A stretch of 64,000 bases of DNA from Roseateles sp. YR242 (GTDB lineage: Bacteria > Pseudomonadota > Gammaproteobacteria > Burkholderiales > Burkholderiaceae_C). Both the position numbers and the translations under genes were made by a program. The notes under the pieces are model-generated. The model saw nothing but the letters and a program-made list of their open reading frames with translations. It had not been told where the DNA came from and ran no database searches. Each line of letters starts with the position of its first letter. The stretch's first letter is position 1. Shown here piece after piece: positions 53,392-62,817 of this stretch. The stretch spans positions 124,001-188,000 of the forward strand of contig NZ_FOAV01000005.1 of the NCBI RefSeq assembly GCF_900109745.1. The letters run 5' to 3'.

Positions 53392-54836
53392 TGGGCACCA
53401 CCCTTCGTGTTGCCCGTCGTGCTGGTGGCGCTCGTCGCGCTGGCGCCGGCGGCAGACAGCTCGGCACCTCCCTTGACAGCATGCCCGGCCATGGAGGGGC
53501 GGTCGAAATACGTGGCGCCGGACAGATCGGCCACCGTGCCAATGTCCTTGTCCCCCCGGCCTGACAGGTTCACCAACAGGTGCTGGTCCGGCCGCATGGT
53601 GGGGGCGATCTTGATGGCATGGGCCAGCGCATGGCTGGACTCCAGCGCAGGAATGATGCCCTCGGTACGACACAGGCGATGGAAGGCGGTCAGGGCCTCC
53701 GCATCCGTGGCGCCGACATATTCCGCCCGGCCGATGTCCTTCAGGTAGGCGTGCTCAGGCCCGACGCCCGGATAGTCCAGGCCGGCCGAGATCGAATGGG
53801 TCTCGATGATCTGGCCGTTGTCGTCCTGCAGCAGATAGGTGCGGTTGCCGTGCAGCACGCCCGGCGAGCCGGCCGTCAGCGTGGCGGCATGCCGGGGCGT
53901 ATCCACGCCCTGCCCCGCCGCCTCCACCCCGATCAGCCGGACACCGGCGTGCGGGATGTAGGGATAGAAGATACCGATGGCATTGCTGCCGCCCCCCACG
54001 CAGGCGATGACCGCATCCGGCTGGCGGCCCGTCATCTCCGGCATCTGCACCAGGCACTCGTCGCCGATGATGCGCTGGAAGTCTCGCACCATCATCGGAT
54101 AGGGATGCGGGCCGGCCACGGTGCCGATGATGTAGAACGTGCTTTCAATGTTGGTGACCCAGTCCCGCATCGCTTCATTGAGCGCGTCCTTCAGGGTGCG
54201 GGAACCGGATTCCACCGGCACCACGGTGGCGCCCAGCAGGTTCATGCGATAGACGTTGGGCGACTGGCGCTTGACGTCTTCTGCACCCATGTAGACCACG
54301 CATTCCATGCCGTAGCGGGCGCAGATGGTGGCCGTGGCCACGCCATGCTGGCCGGCGCCGGTTTCTGCAATCACTCGCTTCTTGCCCATGCGACGGGCCA
54401 GCAGGGCTTGCCCGATGGTGTTGTTCACCTTGTGGGCGCCTGTGTGGTTGAGGTCTTCGCGCTTCAGGAAGATCTGCGCACCACCGAGCTCGGTGCTCAG
54501 ACGCTTGGCGTGATAGATGGGGCTGGGGCGCCCCACGAAGTGGGCCAATTCGTACTGGAACTCGCGGATGAATTCCGGGTCCTGGCTGTAACGGGCATAC
54601 GCGGCATTGAGCTCATCCAGCGCGTGGATCAGCGTCTCGGCCACGAAGCGGCCACCGTAGTAGCCGCTGGCCGCGGGGTTGGGTACCGGGCCAAAACGGC
54701 CTGCGGCGTCAGGCTGCGCGTAACCCTCGAGCGGCGTGGTCAGCGAGGCAGGAATATCGCCGGAGCGGTCGGCGGCGACTCGGGAATCGGGGAGTCGGGA
54801 ATCGGGGCGTAGGGAATCAGAAAGTCGGGAAGACAT
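53388..54836 (-). CDS. trpB: Tryptophan synthase beta subunit TrpB
   Basis: A 482-residue PLP enzyme joining indole and serine. PLP Lys136 is in [11 protein letters not shown], 49 residues later than in E. coli. The phosphate loop is [10 protein letters not shown]. The N-terminus has an extra Ser/Asp/Arg/Pro/Leu stretch ([13 protein letters not shown]) encoded by imperfect ~15-base DNA repeats. The C-terminus also has an Ala/Ser/Thr tail ([12 protein letters not shown]). A shorter start cannot be excluded, but no internal ATG precedes the conserved region ([11 protein letters not shown]). It follows trpF by 26 bases. Confidence 0.95.
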   Translation of the reverse strand: MSSRLSDSLRPDSRLPDSRVAADRSGDIPASLTTPLEGYAQPDAAGRFGPVPNPAASGYYGGRFVAETLIHALDELNAAYARYSQDPEFIREFQYELAHFVGRPSPIYHAKRLSTELGGAQIFLKREDLNHTGAHKVNNTIGQALLARRMGKKRVIAETGAGQHGVATATICARYGMECVVYMGAEDVKRQSPNVYRMNLLGATVVPVESGSRTLKDALNEAMRDWVTNIESTFYIIGTVAGPHPYPMMVRDFQRIIGDECLVQMPEMTGRQPDAVIACVGGGSNAIGIFYPYIPHAGVRLIGVEAAGQGVDTPRHAATLTAGSPGVLHGNRTYLLQDDNGQIIETHSISAGLDYPGVGPEHAYLKDIGRAEYVGATDAEALTAFHRLCRTEGIIPALESSHALAHAIKIAPTMRPDQHLLVNLSGRGDKDIGTVADLSGATYFDRPSMAGHAVKGGAELSAAGASATSATSTTGNTKGGAQ

Positions 54837-54862
54837 GGTGCGTCCTCAGGTGCGGGCAACGC

Positions 54863-55519
54863 TCACGAGCGGGCCTGGGCAGCAATCTGCTGGTCAGCCT
54901 CGCGCACGGCGCTGCAGAAATGGCGGATCTTCTCGGCGTCCTTGAGGCCCTTGGCGGCCTCGACACCGGAACTGACATCAACGGCCCAGGGCCGTACCTT
55001 CAGCACGCCATCGATCACGTTGGCTGCACTCAACCCACCAGACAAAACGACCGGAGAGGGAACGCTTGGAGGCAGCAGTGACCAATCAAACACCTTTCCA
55101 CCCCCACCATACCCCTCGACGAATGCATCGAGCAGGACAGCCTGGGCGCTGGAGAAACGATGGGCGAAGTCTAACAAATCAAAGCCGGGCGCCATGCGGG
55201 CCGCGCGCAAATAGGGGCGCTGCCAGCGTTCGCAGGCCTCGGGGGTTTCGTCGCCATGGAATTGCAGGGTGAGCGTGGGCAGTGCCTGCAAGGCAGCGTC
55301 GATCAGGCTGGCGTCCGCGTTCACGAACAAGCCGACCGGCGTCACGAACGGCGGCAGCCGGCCCGCCAGTTCGGCCGCGCGGGCCACGGTGACGGCACGC
55401 GGGCTCTTGTCATAGAACACCAGGCCGATGGCATCCGCGCCAGCTTGCACGGCGATGTCCACATCGGCTTCGCGGGTCAGCCCGCAGATCTTGATTCGGG
55501 TACGGCTCATGGGGGCCAT
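54863..55519 (-). CDS. trpF: Phosphoribosylanthranilate isomerase TrpF
   Basis: A 218-residue TIM barrel for the Amadori rearrangement in tryptophan synthesis. The catalytic Cys is in RIKICGLTRE at the N-terminus and the catalytic Asp in VDVSSGVE. Other family segments are AGADAIGLVFYDKSPR and VGLFVNAD. Two ATGs nine bases apart are possible (55519 and 55510); neither has a strong ribosome site. In many relatives a DNA-methyltransferase gene sits between trpF and trpB; here they are adjacent. Confidence 0.95.
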   Translation of the reverse strand: MAPMSRTRIKICGLTREADVDIAVQAGADAIGLVFYDKSPRAVTVARAAELAGRLPPFVTPVGLFVNADASLIDAALQALPTLTLQFHGDETPEACERWQRPYLRAARMAPGFDLLDFAHRFSSAQAVLLDAFVEGYGGGGKVFDWSLLPPSVPSPVVLSGGLSAANVIDGVLKVRPWAVDVSSGVEAAKGLKDAEKIRHFCSAVREADQQIAAQARS

Positions 55520-55643
55520 TGTGCGCTGAGCCCGGCCCGTCGAGACAGCCCACCGAGCAGCGCCGCCCTTGGAGGGATGTCACCCCGCGACCGGTGGGGC
55601 CCTCAAAGGCGTTGCGGGCGGGGGCCGAATCCAGCGGCTGTCG

Positions 55644-56426
55644 TCAGGGGAGCCAGTCCATCGCCGCCGTACGTTCTGGCAGATTCAGTTCCGCGTCGTA
55701 ATACGGCCCGACGAAGTAGAGGCCATCCGGCGCAAAGGTCGGTGCCGCCGCATCACGCGAGCGCGCCGACAGCACCTCGTCCATCCAGGCGGCCGGTCGG
55801 TTGCCGCTGCCCACGGCGATCAGGCAACCCATGAGGTTGCGCACCATGTGATGCAGGAAGGCCGAAGCATCAAACTCGAAGCGCCAGTACGCACCCCGGC
55901 GATGGATCTCGATCCGCTTGAGCAGCTTCACCGGCGAAGCTGCCTGGCACTCCGCCGAGCGGAAGGAACTGAAGTCGTGTTCGCCGATCAGGCGGGCCGC
56001 CGCATCCCGCATCGCGTCGCCATCCAGCGGGCGAAAAATCCAGCCGACAGCGCCGTGCTCGATGGCGGGGCGCACATTTGATTCCAGCAGCAGGTAGCAA
56101 TACCGCCGCCCACGCGCCAGGAAACGGGCATGGAAGTCATCCCCCGGGAAGGCGCTCCACTGGACGGCAATGTCGGATGGCAGATAGCGGTTGGTGCCGC
56201 GCACCCAGGAGAAGGGATCCCGGTCCACCGGCGAATCGAAGTGCACCACCTGGTTCAAGCCATGCACGCCTGTGTCGGTGCGGCCGGCACAGATGGTGCG
56301 GATGGGTTGCGCGGCAAACTGGCTCAGCGCTGCCTCCAGCGCGTCCTGCACGGTGCCGCCGCCAGGCTGGCTCTGCCAACCCTTGTACGCCCCACCGCGA
56401 TAACTCACCCCCAGCGCCACGCGCAT
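55644..56426 (-). CDS. truA: tRNA pseudouridine synthase A (TruA)
   Basis: A 260-residue enzyme that makes pseudouridine at positions 38-40 of tRNA anticodon arms. The ATG at 56426 ([11 protein letters not shown]) is the conserved N-terminus; the longer frame adds a non-homologous leader. Catalytic Asp51 lies in [18 protein letters not shown]. The late motif [17 protein letters not shown] is diagnostic. It lies between fimV and trpF, the common Burkholderiales order. Confidence 0.96.
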   Translation of the reverse strand: MRVALGVSYRGGAYKGWQSQPGGGTVQDALEAALSQFAAQPIRTICAGRTDTGVHGLNQVVHFDSPVDRDPFSWVRGTNRYLPSDIAVQWSAFPGDDFHARFLARGRRYCYLLLESNVRPAIEHGAVGWIFRPLDGDAMRDAAARLIGEHDFSSFRSAECQAASPVKLLKRIEIHRRGAYWRFEFDASAFLHHMVRNLMGCLIAVGSGNRPAAWMDEVLSARSRDAAAPTFAPDGLYFVGPYYDAELNLPERTAAMDWLP

Positions 56427-56518
56427 GCCCTGCCCTCCAACCCACCAAAAACAAAAGGGCACCCGGCTTGGCCGAGCGCCCTTCGATCAGTGTAGCTGCG
56501 TCCAGCGCAGCAACGACC

Positions 56519-59194
56519 TCAACGCAGCTGGTTCAACAGCGCCTGGGCACGGTCGCGCAGCGGGCCGGAGGCCTTGCCCACCAGTTCCTGCAGCACGTCA
56601 CGGGCGCCCTCGGTGTCACCGATCTGGCGGAATTCCTCAGCCAGTTCGAGTTGACGCTGCAGCGCTTCGTCGTCGTTGGGATCCACGCTGTCCAGGTCCA
56701 CGCCCAGGTCATCCAGGCTCATGGTGTCCTTGGCCTGTGCCGGTGCGGGCACGTCCAGGTCCGGCAACTCCAGCGAGTTCACGTCCAGGTCGTGGCCCGG
56801 GGCGTGGCTGGGGGTCGAAGGCAGGTCCAGGTCGATGCCGCCCAGGTCGAAGTCCAGGGACTCCGGTGCTTGAGCCGCCGTGCGCTTCGGCGCCGGAGCG
56901 GGCGTGCTGTCCAGATCACCCAGGTCGAACTCGAGTTCGTCACGGGCGGCCGCTGCCGACTTGGCCGCCGGCGGCGTGGTCAGGTCCAGATCCATGCCCA
57001 TGGCCGGCTGGCTCACGGCGCTGGGCAGCGCCTGGGTCGCAGCCATGGCCGGGGCCGGTGCGGGCGGGGAACCCAAGTCCAGATCCAGGTCCAGGTCCAT
57101 CAGGCTGGAGGGGCCAGCGTCGCGTGCCGGCGTGGCCACGGCGGCCGCTGCTGCGGCAGCCGCAGCACGCGAAGCGGCGGGCGGCGGCACCAGGCCGGCG
57201 GCGGGCAGCGTGCTCGCGTTCATCGGCTCGGGACGGTCCTCATCGTCACCACCCAGCAGGACGGGTGCGCCGCCCGGCTGGTACAGCGGATTTTCCGGGT
57301 CCACCTGACGGCCCAGCTCCTGCACCTTGGACCAGTCTTCACCTTGACCACGGGTCTCGGCATACAGCTGGGTGGCCAGTTGCTCGAAGCCCTTGATGTC
57401 ACGACGCTTGCCGTAGACCTCGAGCAGCTTCAGGCGGATGGCCAGGCGTTCGGGGTTGGCCCGCAGCGCTTCCTTCAGGATTTCCTCAGCCTGGAGGTCA
57501 CGGCCATAGGCGAGGTAGACGTCAGCTTCCGCCACTGGGTCCACGTCACCAATGGCGTCCAGCTGGCTGAGCGAATAGCTCATGGACGACTGGCCGGTCG
57601 TCGCACCATCACGGGTATCGACGCGCTGGCCGCCGCTATGCCCGAAAAAAGAATCAGGCGCCAGGCGGCTTTCGGCAAAGGCGGTCTCGCCACGGTTGGC
57701 CGCGTCCTTCTTGGCCTTCCAGCTGCGGTAACCCAGGCCGCCGATGATGACCAGCAAGCCGGCGCCAATGGCGGGCAGGTAGTCACCCAGCGTGTCCAGC
57801 AGGCTCGGCTCTTGCGGTTCGGGCTGCGGGATCGGCTTGGCCACGACGGGGGCCGAAGCCGCCACCGGTGCCGAAGCGGGCTCGGCCGATTCATCACTCG
57901 TTGTGGGCGCCGAAGCGGGTGCCGGGGTGGTGGCAGCCACCGTGACCGTCGGTGTCGATGCCGCCACAGGGGCAGGCGCCGGCGCGGGCGTGGGGGCCGG
58001 TGCAGGCGATGCCGCCGGCGCGGTGGCGGAAGCCGGCTTGGCCGCGGCGCTGAGCTTCTTCAGCTCTTCAACGTTGCGAGTCAGCTCAGCCACGCGAGCG
58101 GCCGAATCCTTCTTCTCGGTGTCCTTGGACGCCTTGACCTCACCCTTTTCAGCGGCCGCACCCTTGCTCAGGGTCAGCTTGTCCGGCGTCGGGGCGGCGG
58201 TGGTCTTGCGTTCTTCCACAGCGGCTTGCACCTGGCCCTTGGCCTGGCGTTCGCTGTCGGTCTGCTTCAGGGTCGGCGCGGCTTCAGCCAGTCGGGCGCG
58301 GTAGCCACCGAAGTCGCTGCTCTGCGCCTGGATGACCTGACGGGCTTCCTGCGGCGTGATGCTGCTCAGCGTGTCGCTGCCGGGCACCTGCAACACGGCA
58401 CCGGACTTCAGCCGGTTCATGTTGTTGTTGATGAACGCGTCGGGGTTGTTGCGGTACAGGCCCACCAGCATCTGATCCAGCGACACGCCCGAGGGCTGGG
58501 TCTTGGACGCAATGCGCGACAGCGTGTCGCCCTGCTTGACGGTGTAGTCGCTGGCGCCAGTGGCCGGCGCGGGGGCTTGCGCCGCCGGGGCCGGTGCATT
58601 GGCCTTCGGGCGAGCCGTCACGGCAGGCGCCGGCGGCATTGGCGACGCCGAAGCAGCGCGGCCGTTCGACCCCGACACGGCCGGTGCGCTGGTCGAAGCC
58701 GTGCCCTGTGCCGTACTGGCAGGCGCGGAGATCACCGGCGACGTGGTGGTGTCGTTGTTGCGGGCCACATTGTTCGACGGCGGGTCGAACAGCAGCGTGA
58801 ATTCGCGGGTCAGACGGCCGTTGGTCCAGTTCAGTTCGAGGATCACGTCCACGAACGGCTCCTGCACCGCACGGTCGCTGGAGACGCGCAGGTAAGGCCG
58901 GCCGTCTGCACGACGCGCCAGTGTCACCTGCGTGCCGGTCAGCACGGCGTTGTAGTCCAGGCCGGTGCTGCGGTAGGTTTCGGGCGGCGCCACCTTCAGC
59001 TTCAGCGAAGCTGCTTCCTCAGCGCTCAGGCTCGTAACGTCGATCTCGGCACGCAGGGTTTCACCCAGCGCCGATTGCACCGTCAACTTGCCCAGTCCCA
59101 AACCCCAGGCCGAACCTGCTGCCAAAGCCAGAGCGGTGGCCGCAGCCACCTGGCTCAGAGCAAATCGCGCATAAGCGCTCGAATGTTTTTTCAA
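56519..59194 (-). CDS. fimV: Polar landmark/pilus assembly protein FimV
   Basis: A protein of about 891 residues of the FimV/HubP family, which organises the cell pole and supports type IVa pilus assembly. The start is taken as TTG 59194 (LKKHSSAYARF), 4 bases after a ggggga ribosome site; a TTG 12 bases upstream is also in frame. A signal-like stretch (VAAATALALAAGSAWG) and the conserved FimV N-terminal domain (GLGKLTVQSALGETLRAEID) come first. A LysM domain follows (DYTVKQGDTLSRIA, about 215-275), then a coiled coil and a Pro/Ala-rich spacer. One membrane helix is at about residues 470-490. A cytoplasmic acidic region and a C-terminal TPR-like FimV domain (ELAEEFRQIGDTEGARDVLQ) complete the chain. 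Confidence 0.94.
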   Translation of the reverse strand: MKKHSSAYARFALSQVAAATALALAAGSAWGLGLGKLTVQSALGETLRAEIDVTSLSAEEAASLKLKVAPPETYRSTGLDYNAVLTGTQVTLARRADGRPYLRVSSDRAVQEPFVDVILELNWTNGRLTREFTLLFDPPSNNVARNNDTTTSPVISAPASTAQGTASTSAPAVSGSNGRAASASPMPPAPAVTARPKANAPAPAAQAPAPATGASDYTVKQGDTLSRIASKTQPSGVSLDQMLVGLYRNNPDAFINNNMNRLKSGAVLQVPGSDTLSSITPQEARQVIQAQSSDFGGYRARLAEAAPTLKQTDSERQAKGQVQAAVEERKTTAAPTPDKLTLSKGAAAEKGEVKASKDTEKKDSAARVAELTRNVEELKKLSAAAKPASATAPAASPAPAPTPAPAPAPVAASTPTVTVAATTPAPASAPTTSDESAEPASAPVAASAPVVAKPIPQPEPQEPSLLDTLGDYLPAIGAGLLVIIGGLGYRSWKAKKDAANRGETAFAESRLAPDSFFGHSGGQRVDTRDGATTGQSSMSYSLSQLDAIGDVDPVAEADVYLAYGRDLQAEEILKEALRANPERLAIRLKLLEVYGKRRDIKGFEQLATQLYAETRGQGEDWSKVQELGRQVDPENPLYQPGGAPVLLGGDDEDRPEPMNASTLPAAGLVPPPAASRAAAAAAAAAVATPARDAGPSSLMDLDLDLDLGSPPAPAPAMAATQALPSAVSQPAMGMDLDLTTPPAAKSAAAARDELEFDLGDLDSTPAPAPKRTAAQAPESLDFDLGGIDLDLPSTPSHAPGHDLDVNSLELPDLDVPAPAQAKDTMSLDDLGVDLDSVDPNDDEALQRQLELAEEFRQIGDTEGARDVLQELVGKASGPLRDRAQALLNQLR

Positions 59195-59572
59195 GGCGTC
59201 CCCCAAAGCAACAAAGCGGCCCTAAAACTGGACCGCCTGTCATGACGTATTGTTGTTGTGTGACGCGAGCGTTTGGCAGTGCCCGCTCCGTTCCTGCGGT
59301 AGAAAATCACAACGCTGGCAAGCATATACGGTCCGTTGCTGAGAAAGACCCTGAATAGCATCCATGAACTGGCCATGGTTCACAGCCGGTTACCAGCTTG
59401 TCGCGCGCCGGCAACGCGAAAAGCCCTACCGGCGACTTTGGGCGACCTCAGCACCAACGAACCGCGCCCGCGTTGCACCCCAAAAATGGCACAAAACGGG
59501 CGCAAGACGGGCACAAGTAGCCCGGCGACGTCACAACCAGCCACCGGTGTTACCCGGCCGCCGGCCTGAGGT
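59195..59572. other. Intergenic region between asd and fimV
   Basis: About 380 bases without a supportable gene. It must hold the fimV leader and probably its own promoter, but no good -35/-10 pair is visible. Next to the asd stop there is a short palindrome-rich stretch (ggccggcggccgg) without a T-run. Confidence 0.55.
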
Positions 59573-60703
59573 TCAGCGATCCAGCAAGATGCGCAGCATG
59601 CGGCGCAGCGGCTCGGCCGCGCCCCACAGCAGCTGATCACCCACGGTGAAGGCGCCGAGATACTCGGGGCCCATCGCCAGCTTGCGCAGGCGCCCCACCG
59701 GGATGGTCATCGTGCCGGTCACCGCCACGGGCGTCAGGTCACGAATGGTGGCCTCACGGGTGTTCGGCACCACCTTCACCCATTCGTTGTCTGCGGCGAT
59801 CATGGCTTCGATATCGGCCAGCGGCACATCCTTCTTGAGCTTGAAGGTCAGCGCCTGGCTGTGGCAGCGCATGGCCCCCACGCGTACGCAGAAACCATCC
59901 ACCGGCACGGCGGCGGTGCCGAAGCCCTCGCCCTGCCCCAGGATCTTGTTGGTTTCAGCCATGCCCTTCCACTCTTCCTTGGACTGACCGTCGCCCAGGT
60001 CCTTGTCGATCCAGGGGATCAGCGAGCCGCCCAGCGGCACACCGAAGTTGGCGATTTCGTCAGCGGAGAGGCTGCGCTGCTTCTGGATGATCTTGCGGTC
60101 GATTTCCAGGATGGCGCTCTTGGGGTCGTCCAGCAAGGCGCGCACTTCAGCGTTCAGCGTGCCGTATTGGGTCAGCAGTTCGCGCATGTGTTGCGCGCCG
60201 CCGCCGGATGCGGCCTGGTAGGTCTGGGTGGACATCCACTCCACCAGGCCCGCCTTGTACAGGGCGCCCACGCCCATCAGCATGCAGCTGACCGTGCAGT
60301 TGCCGCCGATCCAGTCACGGCCGCCCTTGGCAAGCGAATCCTTGATGACTGGCATGTTGACCGGGTCCAGCACGATCACGGCGTTGCCCGCCATGCGCAG
60401 CGAGGAAGCGGCGTCGATCCAGTGGCCCGTCCAGCCCGCGGCGCGCAGCTTGGGGTAGACCTCGGTGGTGTAGTCACCGCCCTGGCAGGTGATGATGATC
60501 TCGCAGCGCTTGAGCTGGTCGATATCAAAGGCGCTTTGCAGCTGGGTTTCGTTCTTCGCGAACGCGGGGGCCTTGCCGCCGGCGTTCGAGGTGCTGAAGA
60601 ACAGCGGTTCGATCAGGTCGAAATCGCGCTCCTGGGCCATGCGGTCCATCAGCACCGAGCCGACCATGCCGCGCCAGCCCACCAGTCCTACCAATGTCGT
60701 CAT
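59573..60703 (-). CDS. asd: Aspartate-semialdehyde dehydrogenase Asd
   Basis: A 376-residue enzyme reducing aspartyl phosphate, the shared step toward lysine/diaminopimelate, threonine and methionine. The N-terminus [16 protein letters not shown] is the NADP-binding glycine motif. The catalytic Cys136 is in [13 protein letters not shown] (E. coli Cys135). The late segment [18 protein letters not shown] carries the substrate Arg and active-site His. Length suits the gammaproteobacterial-type enzyme. It lies in the leu-asd-fimV order. Confidence 0.97.
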   Translation of the reverse strand: MTTLVGLVGWRGMVGSVLMDRMAQERDFDLIEPLFFSTSNAGGKAPAFAKNETQLQSAFDIDQLKRCEIIITCQGGDYTTEVYPKLRAAGWTGHWIDAASSLRMAGNAVIVLDPVNMPVIKDSLAKGGRDWIGGNCTVSCMLMGVGALYKAGLVEWMSTQTYQAASGGGAQHMRELLTQYGTLNAEVRALLDDPKSAILEIDRKIIQKQRSLSADEIANFGVPLGGSLIPWIDKDLGDGQSKEEWKGMAETNKILGQGEGFGTAAVPVDGFCVRVGAMRCHSQALTFKLKKDVPLADIEAMIAADNEWVKVVPNTREATIRDLTPVAVTGTMTIPVGRLRKLAMGPEYLGAFTVGDQLLWGAAEPLRRMLRILLDR

Positions 60704-60739
60704 CTTGCGTTCCTTTTTCGCTTGAGGTCACCGACTGCA

Positions 60740-60785
60740 CACAAACCCTGGGAGGTCCTGCCCGGCTCGCTTCGCCGGGTTTGTG
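60740..60785 (-). other. Competing hairpins between leuB and asd
   Basis: An outer 9-bp repeat cacaaaccc/gggtttgtg (60740-60748, 60777-60785) encloses an inner one, cccggc/gccggg (60761-60766, 60774-60779). They share three bases, so only one can form fully at a time. It lies in the leuB-asd spacer on the transcribed minus strand. Confidence 0.45.
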
Positions 60786-60810
60786 CAGGGGCGAGACGAA
60801 CCGGAGCGAA

Positions 60811-61935
60811 CTAGCTCTTGATGGTTTTGGTGGTGGTAATGGTGGCCGCACCGGTGCTGGCACCGGCTTTCACTGCAGCAACAACCGCATCACCCATCTC
60901 GCGCGTGCTCACCTTCTGGGTGCCCTCGCTCCAGATGTCCGCAGTACGCAGACCCTGGGCCAGCACCGCTTGAACCGCGTGCTCGATACGAGCGGCGGCT
61001 TCGGGCTGGTGGAGGGAGAACTTGAGCATCATGGCAGCGGAGAGGATTGTAGCCAGAGGATTGGCAATTCCCTTCCCCGCGATGTCAGGGGCGCTGCCAT
61101 GGCTGGGTTCATACAGACCCTTGTTGTTCTTGTCCAACGAGGCCGAGGGCAGCATGCCGATGGACCCGGTCAGCATGGCGGCTTCGTCCGAGAGGATGTC
61201 GCCGAACATGTTGCCGGTCACCACCACGTCGAACTTCTTGGGCGCCTTGACCAACTGCATGGCGGCGTTGTCCACATACATGTGGTCCAGCTCCACGTCC
61301 GGGTACTGGGCATGCACCTCGGTGACCACATCCTTCCAGAACTGGAAGGTTTCCAGCACATTGGCCTTGTCCACACTGGTGACCTTGCGGTTGCGCAGGC
61401 GGGCGGCCTGGAAGGCCACGTGGGCAATGCGCTCGATCTCCGGGCGCGAATAACGCATGGTGTCGAAGGCTTCTTCGCTGCCGGGGAAATGACCATCCAC
61501 GGCGGTGCGGCGGCCGCGCGGCTGGCCGAAATAGATGTCGCCGGTCAGTTCACGGATGATCAGGATGTCCAGGCCGGCCACCAGTTCGGGCTTGAGGCTG
61601 GAGGCATGCGTGAGCTGCTCGTAGCAGATGGCGGGGCGGAAGTTGGCGAACAGGCCCAATGCCTTGCGCAGGCCCAGGATGGCCTGCTCGGGGCGCAGTG
61701 CGCGCTCCAGCTTGTCGTACTTCCAGTCGCCAACGGCCCCGAACAGCACGGCGTCCGCCTGCTGGGCCAGCGTCAGTGTGGCTTCCGGCAGCGGATGGCC
61801 GGCGGCCTCGTAGGCGGCACCGCCCACGGGCGCGGTTTCCATCTCCAGCGGCAGGTCCAGGACCTTCAAGACCTTGACGGCCTCCGCAATGATCTCGGTG
61901 CCAATGCCGTCGCCCGGCAGAACTGCAATTTTCAT
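60811..61935 (-). CDS. leuB: 3-isopropylmalate dehydrogenase LeuB
   Basis: A 374-residue NAD-dependent oxidative decarboxylase of leucine synthesis. Motifs: [14 protein letters not shown] at the N-terminus, [14 protein letters not shown] (substrate loop), [17 protein letters not shown], and the metal/NAD part [16 protein letters not shown], followed by [16 protein letters not shown]. The last 15 residues are a Thr/Lys-rich tail beyond the usual end. It follows leuD by 104 bases. Confidence 0.97.
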   Translation of the reverse strand: MKIAVLPGDGIGTEIIAEAVKVLKVLDLPLEMETAPVGGAAYEAAGHPLPEATLTLAQQADAVLFGAVGDWKYDKLERALRPEQAILGLRKALGLFANFRPAICYEQLTHASSLKPELVAGLDILIIRELTGDIYFGQPRGRRTAVDGHFPGSEEAFDTMRYSRPEIERIAHVAFQAARLRNRKVTSVDKANVLETFQFWKDVVTEVHAQYPDVELDHMYVDNAAMQLVKAPKKFDVVVTGNMFGDILSDEAAMLTGSIGMLPSASLDKNNKGLYEPSHGSAPDIAGKGIANPLATILSAAMMLKFSLHQPEAAARIEHAVQAVLAQGLRTADIWSEGTQKVSTREMGDAVVAAVKAGASTGAATITTTKTIKS

Positions 61936-62039
61936 AAATGACCTTCTTGGCGATCTTGCCCCACCGGCACCAGGCTGGAGGCGTTGAAAACGTCAAAGGC
62001 GCCGGCCGGCAGCCCGCGCCTGGGTGGATCAGACCGATA

Positions 62040-62684
62040 TCAGACCCGATTATTCAGCCACGGCTTGGTGGCGATACGTTCGGCTTCGAACGCCTTGATC
62101 TTGTCCGCATGACGCAGCGTCAGGCCGATGTCGTCGAAGCCATTGAGCAGACAGTACTTGCGGAACGGCTGCACATCAAAGGGCAGTTCGTCGCCATCCG
62201 GCTTCACCACCACCTGGCGCGCCAGATCCACCGTCAACTGGTAGCCCGGGAAGGCCAGCACCTCGTCGAACAGTCGGGCCACCTGGCTCTCCGGCAGCAC
62301 GATGGGCAGCACGCCGTTCTTGAAGGTGTTGTTGAAGAAGATGTCGGCGAAGCTCGGCGCGATCAGCGCGCGGAAGCCATATTGCTGCAGCGCCCAGGGC
62401 GCATGCTCGCGGCTGGAGCCGCAGCCGAAGTTGGCCCGGGCGATCAGCACCGAGGCGCCCTGGTAGCGCGGCTGGTTCAGCACGAAGTCCGGATTGAGCT
62501 TGCGGCTGGACGGGTCCTGGCCGGGTTCGCCATGGTCCAGATAGCGCCACTCGTCGAACAGGTTGGGGCCGAAGCCGGTGCGCTTGATCGACTTCAGGAA
62601 CTGCTTGGGGATGATCGCGTCGGTATCGACGTTCTCACGGTCCATCGGGGCGACCAGGCCCTTGTGAATGGTGAACTTGTCCAT
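62040..62684 (-). CDS. leuD: 3-isopropylmalate dehydratase small subunit LeuD
   Basis: A 214-residue swivelling domain that completes the LeuC active site. Motifs: [40 protein letters not shown] and [19 protein letters not shown]. Length is normal. It is separated from leuC by about 130 bases that hold a repeat element rather than a gene. Confidence 0.97.
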   Translation of the reverse strand: MDKFTIHKGLVAPMDRENVDTDAIIPKQFLKSIKRTGFGPNLFDEWRYLDHGEPGQDPSSRKLNPDFVLNQPRYQGASVLIARANFGCGSSREHAPWALQQYGFRALIAPSFADIFFNNTFKNGVLPIVLPESQVARLFDEVLAFPGYQLTVDLARQVVVKPDGDELPFDVQPFRKYCLLNGFDDIGLTLRHADKIKAFEAERIATKPWLNNRV

Positions 62685-62734
62685 GGAGATGCCTCTCTCT
62701 GTTAGCCGAAGCTGGGCTGGTTATTGCATTCCCC

Positions 62735-62815
62735 TGCGGGCACCGCCGAACCGGCTTTGCCGGGCGACGGGTGCCACCCTCTTGAGGGGGCACGCGGAGC
62801 GCGTAGGGGGTGGGC
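62735..62815. repeat. GC-rich palindromic repeat between leuC and leuD
   Basis: About 80 bases of nested palindromes, including ccctcttgaggg, facing gcacgcggagcgcgt and ggggtggg (with a matching ccaccc at its left). On the minus strand it reads like the ggcccaccccctacgcgc family of repeats frequent between Burkholderiales genes. It would form strong RNA structure inside the leu message. Confidence 0.65.
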
Positions 62816-62817
62816 CA

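Noticed and set aside
56078-59245. 1055-codon plus-strand open frame over fimV and truA
   Set aside because: It is antisense to clear fimV domains and has the Arg/Gly/His-rich composition of high-GC shadow frames.
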